Shown here: piece by piece, positions 53,358-61,480 of the stretch | How the letters are laid out: each line of letters starts with the position of its first letter | How positions within the stretch are numbered: the first letter of the stretch is position 1 | Source of the DNA: JAPPLB01 sp965206655 | Lineage (GTDB): Bacteria > Acidobacteriota > Terriglobia > Bryobacterales > UBA6623 | Assembly (NCBI GenBank): GCA_965206655.1 | Contig: CBDBKC010000038.1 | Span: forward strand, 1,736,001-1,800,000 | Direction: 5' to 3' | DNA: 64,000 nt | The notes under the pieces: generated by a model | What the model was told of the DNA's origin: nothing | Seen by the model: the letters and a program-made list of their open reading frames with translations, nothing else | Database searches by the model: none | Position numbers and translations under genes: made by a program

Positions 53358-54518
53358 TTAGCCCACGTAGGCCGGTGACAACTTCCGCAGATGTGCTACG
53401 ACGGACGAAACTGCCTCCAGCAGCGCGTCCACATCGGCTTCCGTATTCTGCTTGCCGAGCGAGAACCGGATGCTCGACTTCGCTTGGTCGGACGACATCC
53501 CAATCGCTGTCAGCACATGCGACGGTTCTACCGCGCCGCTCGAACACGCGGCCCCGCTCGACACCGCCACACCCTTGAGATCGAGAGCGATGACCATGGC
53601 TTCGCCCTCGATGTAGTCGAACTGAATGTTGGTAGTATTCGGCGTCCGATCCATCCCCTCACCGTTCACCGTAACGTCCTCGACGCGCTCGACGATCCCG
53701 CGCTGCAGGAGATCGCGCAGCGCGGCCAAGCGGGTGTTTTCGCGTTCGAAGTCGACGCGAGCCAGTTCCGCCGCCTCGCCGAGCCCTACGATTCCGGGAA
53801 CATTTTCCGTCCCCGCACGCCGTCCCCGTTCATGTTTGCCGCCGAACAGCACCGGCTCCAGAACCGTCCCCTTGCGGACGTACAAGGCACCGACCCCCTT
53901 CGGAGCATAGATCTTGTGACCACTTAGCGCGAACAGGTCCACGCCGAGTTCCTGGACGTCCGTCGTCAACTTTCCAGCGCTCTGCACACCATCGGTGTGG
54001 CACGGAATGCCGGCTTCCCGCGCCAGCCGCGCAATCTCCTTGATGGGCTGAACCGTTCCCAGCTCATTGTTCGCGTGCATCACGCTGATGAGCGCAGTAT
54101 CGGGGCGAATCGCCGCATACACATCATCCACTGACACGACGCCCGTCGATCCGGCCGAGAGGTAGGTGACGTCAACGTCTTCGTCCTCAAGGTGTCGGCA
54201 GGCGCTGAGCACGGCCGGGTGTTCGATGGTTGTGGTGATGACGTGTTTTTGGGGTTTACCTGAAGCCCGCACAACACCGAGCACGGCCAGATTGTCCGCC
54301 TCGGTCCCGCCGCTGGTGAATACGATTTCCGCCGGCTTGGCGTTCAGAAGCTCCGCCACTTGCCGCCGGGCGTGTTCAACGCCCGCCCGCGCATCCTGCC
54401 CGAAGGTGTGAATGCTCGATGCGTTGCCGTAGCTGTTCTCGAGATACGGCAGCAGGGCGCGCACGACCTCAGGCGCAACGGGCGTCGTAGCATTGTGATC
54501 GAAATACTGGCGTTTCAT
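53358..54518 (-). CDS. nifS: Cysteine desulfurase, NifS/IscS type
   Basis: A 386-residue PLP enzyme that supplies sulfur for Fe-S clusters and thio-cofactors. The start YFDHNATTPVAPEVVRALLP is typical; there follow FTSGGTEADNLAVLG, SVMHANNELGTVQP, the PLP Lys in FALSGHKIYAPKGVGALY, GGKHERGRRAGTENVPGIVG, and the catalytic Cys in VSSGAACSSGAVEPSHVL. No scaffold (IscU/NifU) gene is adjacent. It is divergently arranged with the SAM hydroxide adenosyltransferase (29 bases apart), so both promoters lie in a very short gap. Confidence 0.95.
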   Translation of the reverse strand: MKRQYFDHNATTPVAPEVVRALLPYLENSYGNASSIHTFGQDARAGVEHARRQVAELLNAKPAEIVFTSGGTEADNLAVLGVVRASGKPQKHVITTTIEHPAVLSACRHLEDEDVDVTYLSAGSTGVVSVDDVYAAIRPDTALISVMHANNELGTVQPIKEIARLAREAGIPCHTDGVQSAGKLTTDVQELGVDLFALSGHKIYAPKGVGALYVRKGTVLEPVLFGGKHERGRRAGTENVPGIVGLGEAAELARVDFERENTRLAALRDLLQRGIVERVEDVTVNGEGMDRTPNTTNIQFDYIEGEAMVIALDLKGVAVSSGAACSSGAVEPSHVLTAIGMSSDQAKSSIRFSLGKQNTEADVDALLEAVSSVVAHLRKLSPAYVG

Positions 54519-54547
54519 GGGGTCGCGATGCGAATATTGATTATATC

Positions 54548-55345
54548 GTGGCGTCGGAAATCATCACTCTCACAACGGACTTCGGTCTTGAGGACCACTA
54601 CGTCGGGGCGATGAAGGGTGTGATCACAGGCATCCACCCCGCGTCGCGCATCATCGATATCACCCACGAAGTCGGTCGTTACAGCCTGACCAAGGCGGCA
54701 TTCGTTGTGGCACAGATTTACGCTTTCTACCCCGCCGAGACGGTCCAGGTGGTTGTTGTCGATCCGGGCGTCGGCACAGGCCGGCAGCCCCTCCTGGTAG
54801 AAGCCGCCGGACAGTTCTTCTTAGCACCCGACAACGGCGTTCTTTCACAAATCTACGAACGGGAACAGCATGAAGTGCGCCGGATTGATACCGACCGTTG
54901 GGCTCTCAGGCCCACCAGTAACACGTTCCACGGGCGGGATGTCTTCGCTCCGGTGGCCGCCTGGCTCGCCGCCGGCACGCCACCGCCCGACTTCGGTCCG
55001 CTCATTGATGAGTACGTCCGTCTCGACCGCACCACACCGGTCTTGGTTGAGCCTAAACGCTGGCGCGGCAAAGTCATCAACATCGACCGTTTCGGTAACA
55101 TCGTCACGAGTTTTCCGGCGGTCTTGCTGGAGGAGTCACCGTCGGACTTCCGGGTACAAGCCGGGCAACTCGAAATCGGCCAAGCGGCTCCGACATACGC
55201 CAAGGCTACCCCCGGAGTCGCCTTCGTGATCGCCGGTAGTGGAGGTTTCCTCGAGATCTCGATCAACCAGGAGTCCGCGGCCGAGGCTGCTCGCGTTAAC
55301 ATCGGCGACTCGGTAGAGCTGGTTTTCTCGCAAACAAACCCCTGA
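54548..55345 (+). CDS. SAM hydroxide adenosyltransferase (DUF62 family)
   Basis: 265 residues. The enzyme hydrolyses S-adenosylmethionine to adenosine and methionine; relatives are fluorinases and chlorinases. Motifs: ITLTTDFGLEDHYVGAMKGV, VVDPGVGTGRQPLLVE, FLAPDNGVLSQIY, NTFHGRDVFAPVAAWLA, NIDRFGNIVTSFP. The GTG start overlaps nothing; its stop lies one base from the convergent dehydrogenase stop at 55347. Confidence 0.92.
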   Translation: MASEIITLTTDFGLEDHYVGAMKGVITGIHPASRIIDITHEVGRYSLTKAAFVVAQIYAFYPAETVQVVVVDPGVGTGRQPLLVEAAGQFFLAPDNGVLSQIYEREQHEVRRIDTDRWALRPTSNTFHGRDVFAPVAAWLAAGTPPPDFGPLIDEYVRLDRTTPVLVEPKRWRGKVINIDRFGNIVTSFPAVLLEESPSDFRVQAGQLEIGQAAPTYAKATPGVAFVIAGSGGFLEISINQESAAEAARVNIGDSVELVFSQTNP

Positions 55346-55346
55346 G

Positions 55347-56402
55347 CTACGAGGCGATTTCAGCCGCTATCAGATCACACATCTCGGTGGTCGAGAGTCT
55401 GCCGCCCAAATCGCGGGTCCGATTGCGCTCGGAACTCAGAACACGCTCGACCGCACCGCGGATCAGTGCCGCGCCCGGCCGCGTCTGCCCGCCCAGCCAT
55501 TCCAGCATCATCGCCACGGAGAGAATCGTCGCAACCGGGTTCGCAATTCCCTGACCCGCAATGTCGGGCGCCGAGCCATGGGACGGCTGGAACACCGCAT
55601 GACTCTCTCCGATATCCCCCGAAGGGGCCATGCCCATTCCACCGACAAGCCCTGCCGCCAAGTCGGAAAGGATGTCCCCGAAAAGGTTCTCCGTCACGAT
55701 CACGTCGAACCGCTCCGGCTGCCGTACGAGATAGAGGGCCGCGGCGTCGATGTAAACCCTCTCGGTTTCGATTCGAGGGAACTCCTCCGCTACCTGATCA
55801 AACACCCGCCGGAAGAACGCCATGGAAGGCAACACGTTCGATTTGTCGACCAATGTCACCTTGCCGCGCCGCCGCGATGCTTCCTGAAAGGCAGTCCGGC
55901 AGATGCGCTCCGCGCCGCGCCGCGAAATATGGATCTGGTCTTCAACCACGTCGGCCTCGAAATCAACCTTTCGCTCGCGCGACCAAAAGGCGCCTTCCGT
56001 GTTCTCACGCACGAGGAGCAAATCGATTCCCCCCGCCGCGTAGCCCTTCAGGGGCGTATGCGAGCTGTGAAATAACCGGACGGGACGCAATCCCGCAAAG
56101 AGGTCGAGACGCTCGCGCAGATCCAACTGAGGTGCAATTTCCGTCCCCTGGTGACCACGCACGTGCGGCAATCCCATCGCACCGAGAAGAATGGCATCGC
56201 AAGCCCGGCAGAGCTCGAATGTACTTTCCGGGAAGGCGTCGCCGGAACGCTGGAACTCCCCGGCTCCCGCGGCATACTCCTCAAACTCAAACGAGACGCC
56301 GCCTAACGCCGAGGTAGTCGCCGCCAGCACCTTCACGCCCGCTGCCGCCACTTCGGGACCAATGCCGTCGCCGGGCAGCAATGCAATTCGATAGGTCTTC
56401 AC
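55347..56402 (-). CDS. Isopropylmalate/isocitrate dehydrogenase-family beta-decarboxylating enzyme
   Basis: A 351-residue NAD(P)-dependent decarboxylating dehydrogenase. Motifs: ALLPGDGIGPEVAAAGVKVL, LRERLDLFAGLRPVRLF, DLLLVRENTEGAFWS, VTLVDKSNVLPSMAFFRRVF, VTENLFGDILSDLAAGLVGG, SHGSAPDIAGQGIANPVATIL. RENTEG is typical of isocitrate, homoisocitrate and tartrate dehydrogenases; classical LeuB has RELTGG. So leuB is possible but not assured, and no leuA/C/D is nearby to decide. Confidence 0.87.
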   Translation of the reverse strand: MKTYRIALLPGDGIGPEVAAAGVKVLAATTSALGGVSFEFEEYAAGAGEFQRSGDAFPESTFELCRACDAILLGAMGLPHVRGHQGTEIAPQLDLRERLDLFAGLRPVRLFHSSHTPLKGYAAGGIDLLLVRENTEGAFWSRERKVDFEADVVEDQIHISRRGAERICRTAFQEASRRRGKVTLVDKSNVLPSMAFFRRVFDQVAEEFPRIETERVYIDAAALYLVRQPERFDVIVTENLFGDILSDLAAGLVGGMGMAPSGDIGESHAVFQPSHGSAPDIAGQGIANPVATILSVAMMLEWLGGQTRPGAALIRGAVERVLSSERNRTRDLGGRLSTTEMCDLIAAEIAS

Positions 56403-56450
56403 CGTCTTGGAAGGAAAACCGCTCCCGCTGACAAACGTCAGCGGCCGACC

Positions 56451-56894
56451 TCACGGATTCGTTTTGTCGAGAAGGTGCTCGTACCCGTCTTCCGGGGCGC
56501 TTTCGGTCGTGGTCGGCAAACCCCTCGGCGCCCACCCTGGGTAGCTCATCTGCCCCATCGCATCCGTCTCGCCACCATAGCCGCCACGCATGTCGAGGAC
56601 GTCTGTAAAGCCGGCGTTCACCAGTTGCGCCGCCGCCTGCATAGAGCGGCCACCCTTCTGGCAACCCAAAACACATTTCACGCCCTTGCCGAAATTCTTC
56701 TCGACGATTTCGACAAAGCGGTGGTTCGGCGCCATTCGTCCGTAAGGGTCGCGATCCAGAACCGGGATGTTTTTTCCGCCGGGCACGTGCCCGGCCTCGA
56801 ACTCCGCTGCCGTGCGAACATCAATGTACACGTAGCCTTCTTCGGAATCGAGAAGCTCCTTGGCTTCTTCAGGGGACACACGTTTGATTTCCAT
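56451..56894 (-). CDS. Rhodanese-like sulfurtransferase
   Basis: 147 residues, single rhodanese domain. EEGYVYIDVRTAAEFEAGHV is the CH2A-type segment, and the active-site loop VLGCQKGGRSMQAAAQL carries the catalytic Cys. DMRGGYGGETDAMGQMSYPG ends the fold, with a short tail. ATG 56894 is the start of homology; the frame is open to 57104 but that part crosses the terminator at 57012-57041 and is unlikely to be translated. It probably handles persulfide sulfur, loosely linked to the cysteine desulfurase 2 kb away. Confidence 0.87.
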   Translation of the reverse strand: MEIKRVSPEEAKELLDSEEGYVYIDVRTAAEFEAGHVPGGKNIPVLDRDPYGRMAPNHRFVEIVEKNFGKGVKCVLGCQKGGRSMQAAAQLVNAGFTDVLDMRGGYGGETDAMGQMSYPGWAPRGLPTTTESAPEDGYEHLLDKTNP

Positions 56895-57011
56895 AGTAGT
56901 AACGACTGCCTTTTGCTCCGAACAATCGAGGATAGCACGCCATGTGCGGCACTCCGGCATCGGATCCCCGTGTTCTCTAGCGCCAGGCCCAGACCGACAT
57001 CCTGCGGGGCA

Positions 57012-57041
57012 AAAAAAGACCCGGCCTGGATCGGCCGGGTG
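57012..57041 (-). terminator. Rho-independent terminator
   Basis: A perfect 8-bp stem ACCCGGCC / GGCCGGGT with a 6-base loop (GATCCA), followed on the minus strand by CTTTTTTTG. This is the clearest terminator in the window. No minus-strand protein gene lies immediately upstream of it. Confidence 0.9.
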
Positions 57042-57132
57042 AGTGAGGTTAAGCCAAATTATCGAGGGAGAATAGAACGAACAAAGGTTCGTTCGCCACC
57101 CCAAGTTTCAGCCAGGGCCGAAACCCGGGTGA
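57012..57132 (-). ncRNA. Candidate structured RNA ending at a strong terminator upstream of the rhodanese gene
   Basis: On the minus strand three hairpins follow a promoter-like sequence: an outer CACCC/GGGGTG-type pairing around GTTTCGGCC-CT-GGCTGAAAC (57124-57105), then a perfect 8-bp stem GAACGAAC-CTTT-GTTCGTTC (57094-57075), then the terminator at 57041-57012. No protein is encoded on that strand in between. It could be a ~120-nt small RNA or a riboswitch/attenuator leader of the rhodanese gene, which starts 118 bases beyond the terminator. I do not recognise it as a known family. Confidence 0.5.
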
Positions 57133-57139
57133 CTATATA

Positions 57140-57169
57140 TAGGTAAAACCCCTGACACCAAACCGTCAA
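57140..57169 (-). promoter_or_regulatory. Candidate promoter of the structured RNA
   Basis: Minus strand: TTGACG (57169-57164), 18-base spacer, TACCTA (57145-57140), followed by an AT-rich TATATA. The expected start is near 57132, giving a ~120-nt transcript to the terminator. Confidence 0.45.
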
Positions 57170-57290
57170 GGTTCATTTTACGCTTAGGACTTTAGTACCA
57201 TTACTGCTAAACCGTATTCGGAGAGTCCGTCCAAGCCCCCGGATGTGCTACTCGTAGATACTCTTCTCAACAGGCGGACCCGGAACCAAG

Positions 57291-58551
57291 ATGCCCATCC
57301 CGATACCGAGCAAGGAAAACTTTCCTCAAACACGCGAGTATACTTACCTCAACACCGCTGCCGAGGGTTTGCTCTCGACCGACACTCAGCAAGCTCTCGC
57401 CGACTACGTTCGTACCGAGCAAGGAAAACTTTCCTCAAACACGCGAGTATACTTACCTCAACACCGCTGCCGAGGGTTTGCTCTCGACCGACACTCAGCA
57501 AGCTCTCGCCGACTACGTTCGTGCGAAGGCCAAGGGGAGCATCAATCGCCCCAAGCTCTACGAGGTCGAGGCCGACACGGTCGATCTCGTGACAGAGTTC
57601 CTCGGAGCGCCCCAGGGCTCGGTGACCTTCCTCGCCAACGCCACCGAGGGATTGAACCTGCTTGCCAACTCGCTCGACTGGCAGGAAGGCGACGAGGTCG
57701 TGATCACCGACTTAGAGTTTCCCTCGAACGTCATAACGTGGTTGCGTCTTGCGAACAAGGGCGTACGGCTCAAGGTCGTGGACGCCGTCGGAGGACTGAT
57801 CCGGCTGGAGGACATCACATCACGCTTCAATTCCAGGACCAAACTCGTTTCGGTCAGCCAGGTGAGTTACAAATCGGGTACACAGCTTCCCTACTTGGCG
57901 GAACTGGGAGACGAAGCACGCCGGGCGGGGGCGCTCTTTTGTGTTGACGCCACTCAAGCGCTGGGCCGGGTGCCGGTCGGAGTGGACAATGTTGACTTTC
58001 TAGTCGCCAGCTCCTACAAGTGGCTCTTTACGCCCCATGGCCTCGGCATCACGTACTGTTCGCCAGGCCTGCTGGAACGCCTCACCCCGGCTACCGCCGG
58101 TTGGTACGGCGTGCCGAACATCTTCACGCCCGACCGCTTCGAGCGCTTCGAATATAAGCCAGGCGCGGCGCGCTTCGCGGCCGGCATGCCGAACTTTTCG
58201 TCGATCTATGCGTTGCGGGCAAGCCTCCGGTATCTGTCCGAGATCGGTGTCGCCCACCTTGACAAGTCCCTGCGGCCTATCGTTCAGAAGATGCGCTCGG
58301 GGCTCGTCGATTTGGGGCTTGAACTGCTGACTCCGGAAGATCCGGCCTATCATTCCGGCATCGTCTCTTTCCTACATCCGGCCGCCAAACAGATTGGCGA
58401 GGAGCTTGCGGAGCAGGACATCATCGTCTGGGCCAACGATGGCCGGGTCCGTTCCGCCGTACACCTCTACAACGAAGAATCCGAGGTAGACCGCTACCTG
58501 GAAGCCGTCGCGGGGATCATGGAAGAAAACCCTCTGCCAGCCGTATCCTAA
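57291..58551 (+). pseudogene. Class V aminotransferase (cysteine desulfurase / isopenicillin-N-epimerase-like), start disrupted by a tandem duplication
   Basis: The native product would begin MPIPIPSKENFPQTREYTYL and continue NTAAEGLLSTDTQQALADYV. It has VTFLANATEGLNLLANSL, DLEFPSNVITW, a PLP Asp in FCVDATQALGRVPV and the PLP Lys in VASSYKWLFTPHGLG, about 375 residues in all. A 109-bp tandem duplication (57304-57521) now shifts the frame after 41 codons. The downstream portion is open from 57478 (TTG) to 58551 and could yield a 357-residue N-terminally shortened protein if initiated internally. PLP-binding residues are all retained in that part. Confidence 0.85.
57304..57521 (+). repeat. 109-bp exact tandem duplication inside the aminotransferase gene
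   Basis: The unit 57304-57412, beginning TACCGAGCAAGGAAAACTTT, is repeated at 57413-57521 without visible difference. 109 is not a multiple of three, so the gene is frameshifted. Removing either copy restores a continuous family-like N-terminus. Confidence 0.95.
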
Positions 58552-58569
58552 CGGCCAAGGAGCGTCATC

Positions 58570-58677
58570 ATGCCGCTCACGCGGAAATCCGTCTCGTCCC
58601 GCGGCGCCCCCGTCGATGTCCCCGACTTTACGCGGGGCAAGTGGAAAGAGCCGCGTGAACTGGATATTGGAATCTAA
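58570..58677 (+). CDS. Small hypothetical protein (35 residues)
   Basis: The ORF begins ATGCCGCTCACG with AAGGAG eight bases upstream and ends at TAA 58675-58677. The product is MPLTRKSVSSRGAPVDVPDF followed by TRGKWKEPRELDIGI. It follows the aminotransferase stop by 18 bases in the same direction. Good ribosome-binding site but no recognised family; it could be a remnant. Confidence 0.4.
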   Translation: MPLTRKSVSSRGAPVDVPDFTRGKWKEPRELDIGI

Positions 58678-58691
58678 GCGATCGTCCCAGG

Positions 58692-59309
58692 TTACGATGC
58701 AGGAACAAACTTCAGAGCGGCAGAGTTGATGCAGTAGCGACGATAGCCTGGTGCGGGACCGTCGCGAAAGACGTGTCCCAAGTGCCCGCCGCAACGCCGG
58801 CAGAGCACCTCGGTGCGGCTCATCCCCTCGCTCTTGTCGATGCTCTTGTCGATATTTTCTTCGGTGAGAGGCGCGGTAAAGCTCGGCCAACCCGTCCCCG
58901 AGTCGAATTGCCTGTCCGAGCCGAATAGCGCCGTCCCACAACGAACACAGCGATACATGCCGTCCTCGCTGCTCGGGTGATGGTTGCCTGAAAAAGCGAC
59001 TTCGGTACCCTTCTGTTGCGTGACATGGAACTGCCTGGGCGTCAGCAGAAGCTTCCACTCGGCATCGGTCTTGACTAGCCTGCCGGTTTGGATGAGGCCC
59101 ACGGCGCGTCCGCCGTCCGAGAACTCGATGAGAGAAATGGGAGGGCCCCGGTAATGGTTGGCTTTCGCCGCTCGGGACACTTCGTCGGGATCCGGAACCG
59201 GCTCGGGAGCACGATAGGCGGCGAAGGCGAATAGCGCGAGGCCGAACACCACGAAGCCGATCCGGCCGGTCCGGGCGAGACGAGAAGTCGTCCTCAACAC
59301 ACTGTGCAT
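58692..59309 (-). CDS. msrB: Peptide-methionine (R)-S-oxide reductase, membrane-anchored/exported
   Basis: 205 residues. The N-terminal hydrophobic segment (IGFVVFGLALFAFAAYRAPE) suggests a signal or anchor and an extracytoplasmic location. The MsrB domain follows: GTEVAFSGNHHPSSEDGMYR, zinc Cys pairs CVRC and CRRC, FDSGTGWPSF, HLGHVFRDGP and the catalytic Cys in RRYCINSAALKFVP. It repairs oxidised methionine in envelope proteins. ATG 59309 gives a sensible signal peptide; the frame is open to 59387, overlapping the CHAD gene end. Confidence 0.93.
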   Translation of the reverse strand: MHSVLRTTSRLARTGRIGFVVFGLALFAFAAYRAPEPVPDPDEVSRAAKANHYRGPPISLIEFSDGGRAVGLIQTGRLVKTDAEWKLLLTPRQFHVTQQKGTEVAFSGNHHPSSEDGMYRCVRCGTALFGSDRQFDSGTGWPSFTAPLTEENIDKSIDKSEGMSRTEVLCRRCGGHLGHVFRDGPAPGYRRYCINSAALKFVPAS

Positions 59310-59373
59310 CCTAACGACAAGATGCTTAGGAAGCCGCTTTGGTTGCGGCGAGTGACGGTTAGAAGTCCTCGGC

Positions 59374-60357
59374 TCAGGCCAACGCACGTTCGCCGGCGGT
59401 CACGGCGCTGCTGCTGTGATTGGGCTTTGATACGCGTCCAGCGAATCTCGCCAGATAGTCCACCCATCGTTGTTCGGCATCCTCGCCGTTGAAGACGCGC
59501 TCCCAATACGTAAAAAAGGCGGCGCGCTCCTTTTCGATCTGCTCCTTCAGATAACGCTCCAACCCCTCGGTCCCATCGAGATCCTTGAAGGCCGGTTTCG
59601 CCAGTAAGGCGAGCGTAGACGCGCAGTCATTCATCGCGCCCAGGCAGCCTTGCAGTTTCTTGAGTTTGCTGACGTGCTCGTCGAGCGTTGGCCCATAGCA
59701 GGGTCGGAACAACTCCAGGGTGTACCGAAACTGCTTGACCTTCAGTCGGAAGCGGTGCAGTTCCCTTTCCGCGGTTTCGGGTGCTGCAACCTTGCGTCCC
59801 GCTCGAAGGAACCGACGTGTCAGCTTCGGGAGGACCGTCGCGGCGTTCTCTGAGCTCGTGGCCGCACCATTCCATCTACTCTTCGAACTTTTGTCGGGGG
59901 TCGCGACCGCCAAACGACGACGCCATTTATCAGACGAATTCTGCCTGCCCCAAATCTTCATACCGCCACGAAGACTTTTTGCCAACCGCCGGCGCTGCTC
60001 TTTCAACTCGGCCACCAGTACACTGTCGGCGGCGAACCCGGCGGCCTTAGCCAAGGCGAGCGCAATCTCCCGATCACGAACAGCGCCGCTGGGTTTCAGG
60101 ACTTTCCGAAGACGCCGCTGGAATCGCCGAGCGGGCCGCGAGGGGAAAAAGGCCTCGAACGTAGCCAAGCAGCTCTCGTAGCGCCGAATCGAGACCCGCA
60201 GGTCGTGTACGGAATCCGGGTCCGCTGATCTGCGGCAGCGGCCCAGTCGGTACGCAAAGCGGTCAAGCCGCACTTCACTCTGGAGAGTGATGAAATCGTT
60301 CAACCGCAGGTTGGATTCTGAAAGCAAGGAATGTACGCAACTATCGGTACGATTCAT
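59374..60357 (-). CDS. CHAD-domain protein (polyphosphate-associated)
   Basis: 327 residues, helical and very basic. Conserved-histidine motifs: SVHDLRVSIRRYESCLATFE, LGAVRDREIALALAK-like SGAVRDREIALALAKAAG, and ELHRFRLKVKQFRYTLELFR. These positively charged helical bundles bind polyphosphate granules in other bacteria. No ppk or CYTH partner is in view. It lies in the same direction as the FHA and clpB genes upstream, 127 bases after FHA. Confidence 0.87.
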   Translation of the reverse strand: MNRTDSCVHSLLSESNLRLNDFITLQSEVRLDRFAYRLGRCRRSADPDSVHDLRVSIRRYESCLATFEAFFPSRPARRFQRRLRKVLKPSGAVRDREIALALAKAAGFAADSVLVAELKEQRRRLAKSLRGGMKIWGRQNSSDKWRRRLAVATPDKSSKSRWNGAATSSENAATVLPKLTRRFLRAGRKVAAPETAERELHRFRLKVKQFRYTLELFRPCYGPTLDEHVSKLKKLQGCLGAMNDCASTLALLAKPAFKDLDGTEGLERYLKEQIEKERAAFFTYWERVFNGEDAEQRWVDYLARFAGRVSKPNHSSSAVTAGERALA

Positions 60358-60484
60358 GACGTCGTTTCGTCACGATCGTCGGGATCGAGCTTGTTACGGA
60401 AGGGTCTTAATATAGCAAGTCTAACGGACAATGCCAAAGACGCGACGCAGCGGAACGGAACCAGTCGGGCCGAAGACCGGTCGG

Positions 60485-61474
60485 CTATTTCTTACGGCGC
60501 TCGTAGCCGACCCGCAAAGCGCAAGTCCCTGCCAAATCGACGCGGGAGCCGCGTTTGAGGGGGCAAGGTTTCCCGGGTTCGACCTGTTTGCGTTCCAGGA
60601 AGGTGCCGTTTGCGCTGCCGACATCGATCAAGAATAACTTTCTGCCGCGGCGGTGAATCTCGCAGTGGAACCGGGAGATCATTCGCTCGACGTCGGGGAG
60701 CGCAAGATCATTCTTGTCGCCGCCATCTTCTTCGACGGCGCCGATCCTCAGAAGCTTATTGTCGATAGGAATGACCTTACCCTTGTGAGGGCCGGAGATC
60801 ACCTCGACGTACGGGTCCCGGCGGCGCATTCGAATGATGATAAATGCGATGAGGCCAATCAGGGCGAGCACGCCAACACCGATGAGGATGTAGGTGGTTC
60901 GCCGGCGGGAGGAGAGACGATCCTGGATGAGAATGTCCATCCGCTGGACTTCGGGGTCGTCGGGCGCAACGGCCTTCGCTTTTTCGATCTCGACTTCGGC
61001 AGTGTCGATGTCGCCGCGCATGAAGGCGCTCTCGGCGTTTTTGAGCGAAGTGCGGCGGACTTGCTCGGTCTGAAGCGACTGATCTATGAGAAAGTTCTCT
61101 TCTTCGGTGCGTTGGAATTCTTCGGTCTCTTCCTGCTCCATCTTGGCCAGGGCATCCTTACGACCTTGGAAGGCGACCGTGTTGTTGGGGTCGATGAGCA
61201 AGATCTTCGTGTAGATGCGGGCTTGCTCTTCGGGGTCGTCGCTGGCCAGAGCCTCCTTCATGAGGCCCTGGACCTCTTCGCGGCGCAGCCGGCTCATGGC
61301 TTGGCCGGGTGTTTTCGGCGCGGACCGGATCTTGCTTGCGCCCGGCACGTTGGCGGGGACGCTGGTGGGTAACCTAAGCTTGGGAAGCTTCTGAGCTGCA
61401 ACAGGTGCGACGAGGCCGATCAACACGGCCCCGGTGACGAGTCCTGAAACAGTGAACCGACCGGATAGGTGCAT
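60485..61474 (-). CDS. FHA-domain membrane protein with TPR-like region
   Basis: About 329 residues. An N-terminal signal/anchor (VSGLVTGAVLIGLVAPVAAQ), a Glu/Lys-rich TPR-like region (residues ~60-190), one transmembrane helix (TTYILIGVGVLALIGLIAFI), then a cytoplasmic FHA domain (LLRIGAVEEDGG, MISRFHCEIHRRGR, IDVGSANGTFLERK), which binds phosphothreonine. The ATG is seven bases after the clpB stop; GTG 61480 is an alternative start. Operonic with clpB, it may report a Ser/Thr-kinase signal, but no kinase is in the window. Confidence 0.88.
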   Translation of the reverse strand: MHLSGRFTVSGLVTGAVLIGLVAPVAAQKLPKLRLPTSVPANVPGASKIRSAPKTPGQAMSRLRREEVQGLMKEALASDDPEEQARIYTKILLIDPNNTVAFQGRKDALAKMEQEETEEFQRTEEENFLIDQSLQTEQVRRTSLKNAESAFMRGDIDTAEVEIEKAKAVAPDDPEVQRMDILIQDRLSSRRRTTYILIGVGVLALIGLIAFIIIRMRRRDPYVEVISGPHKGKVIPIDNKLLRIGAVEEDGGDKNDLALPDVERMISRFHCEIHRRGRKLFLIDVGSANGTFLERKQVEPGKPCPLKRGSRVDLAGTCALRVGYERRKK

Positions 61475-61480
61475 TCCCAC

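Noticed and set aside
60653..61372. 239-residue plus-strand ORF opposite the FHA gene
   Set aside because: Shadow; FHA, transmembrane and signal features are all on the minus strand.
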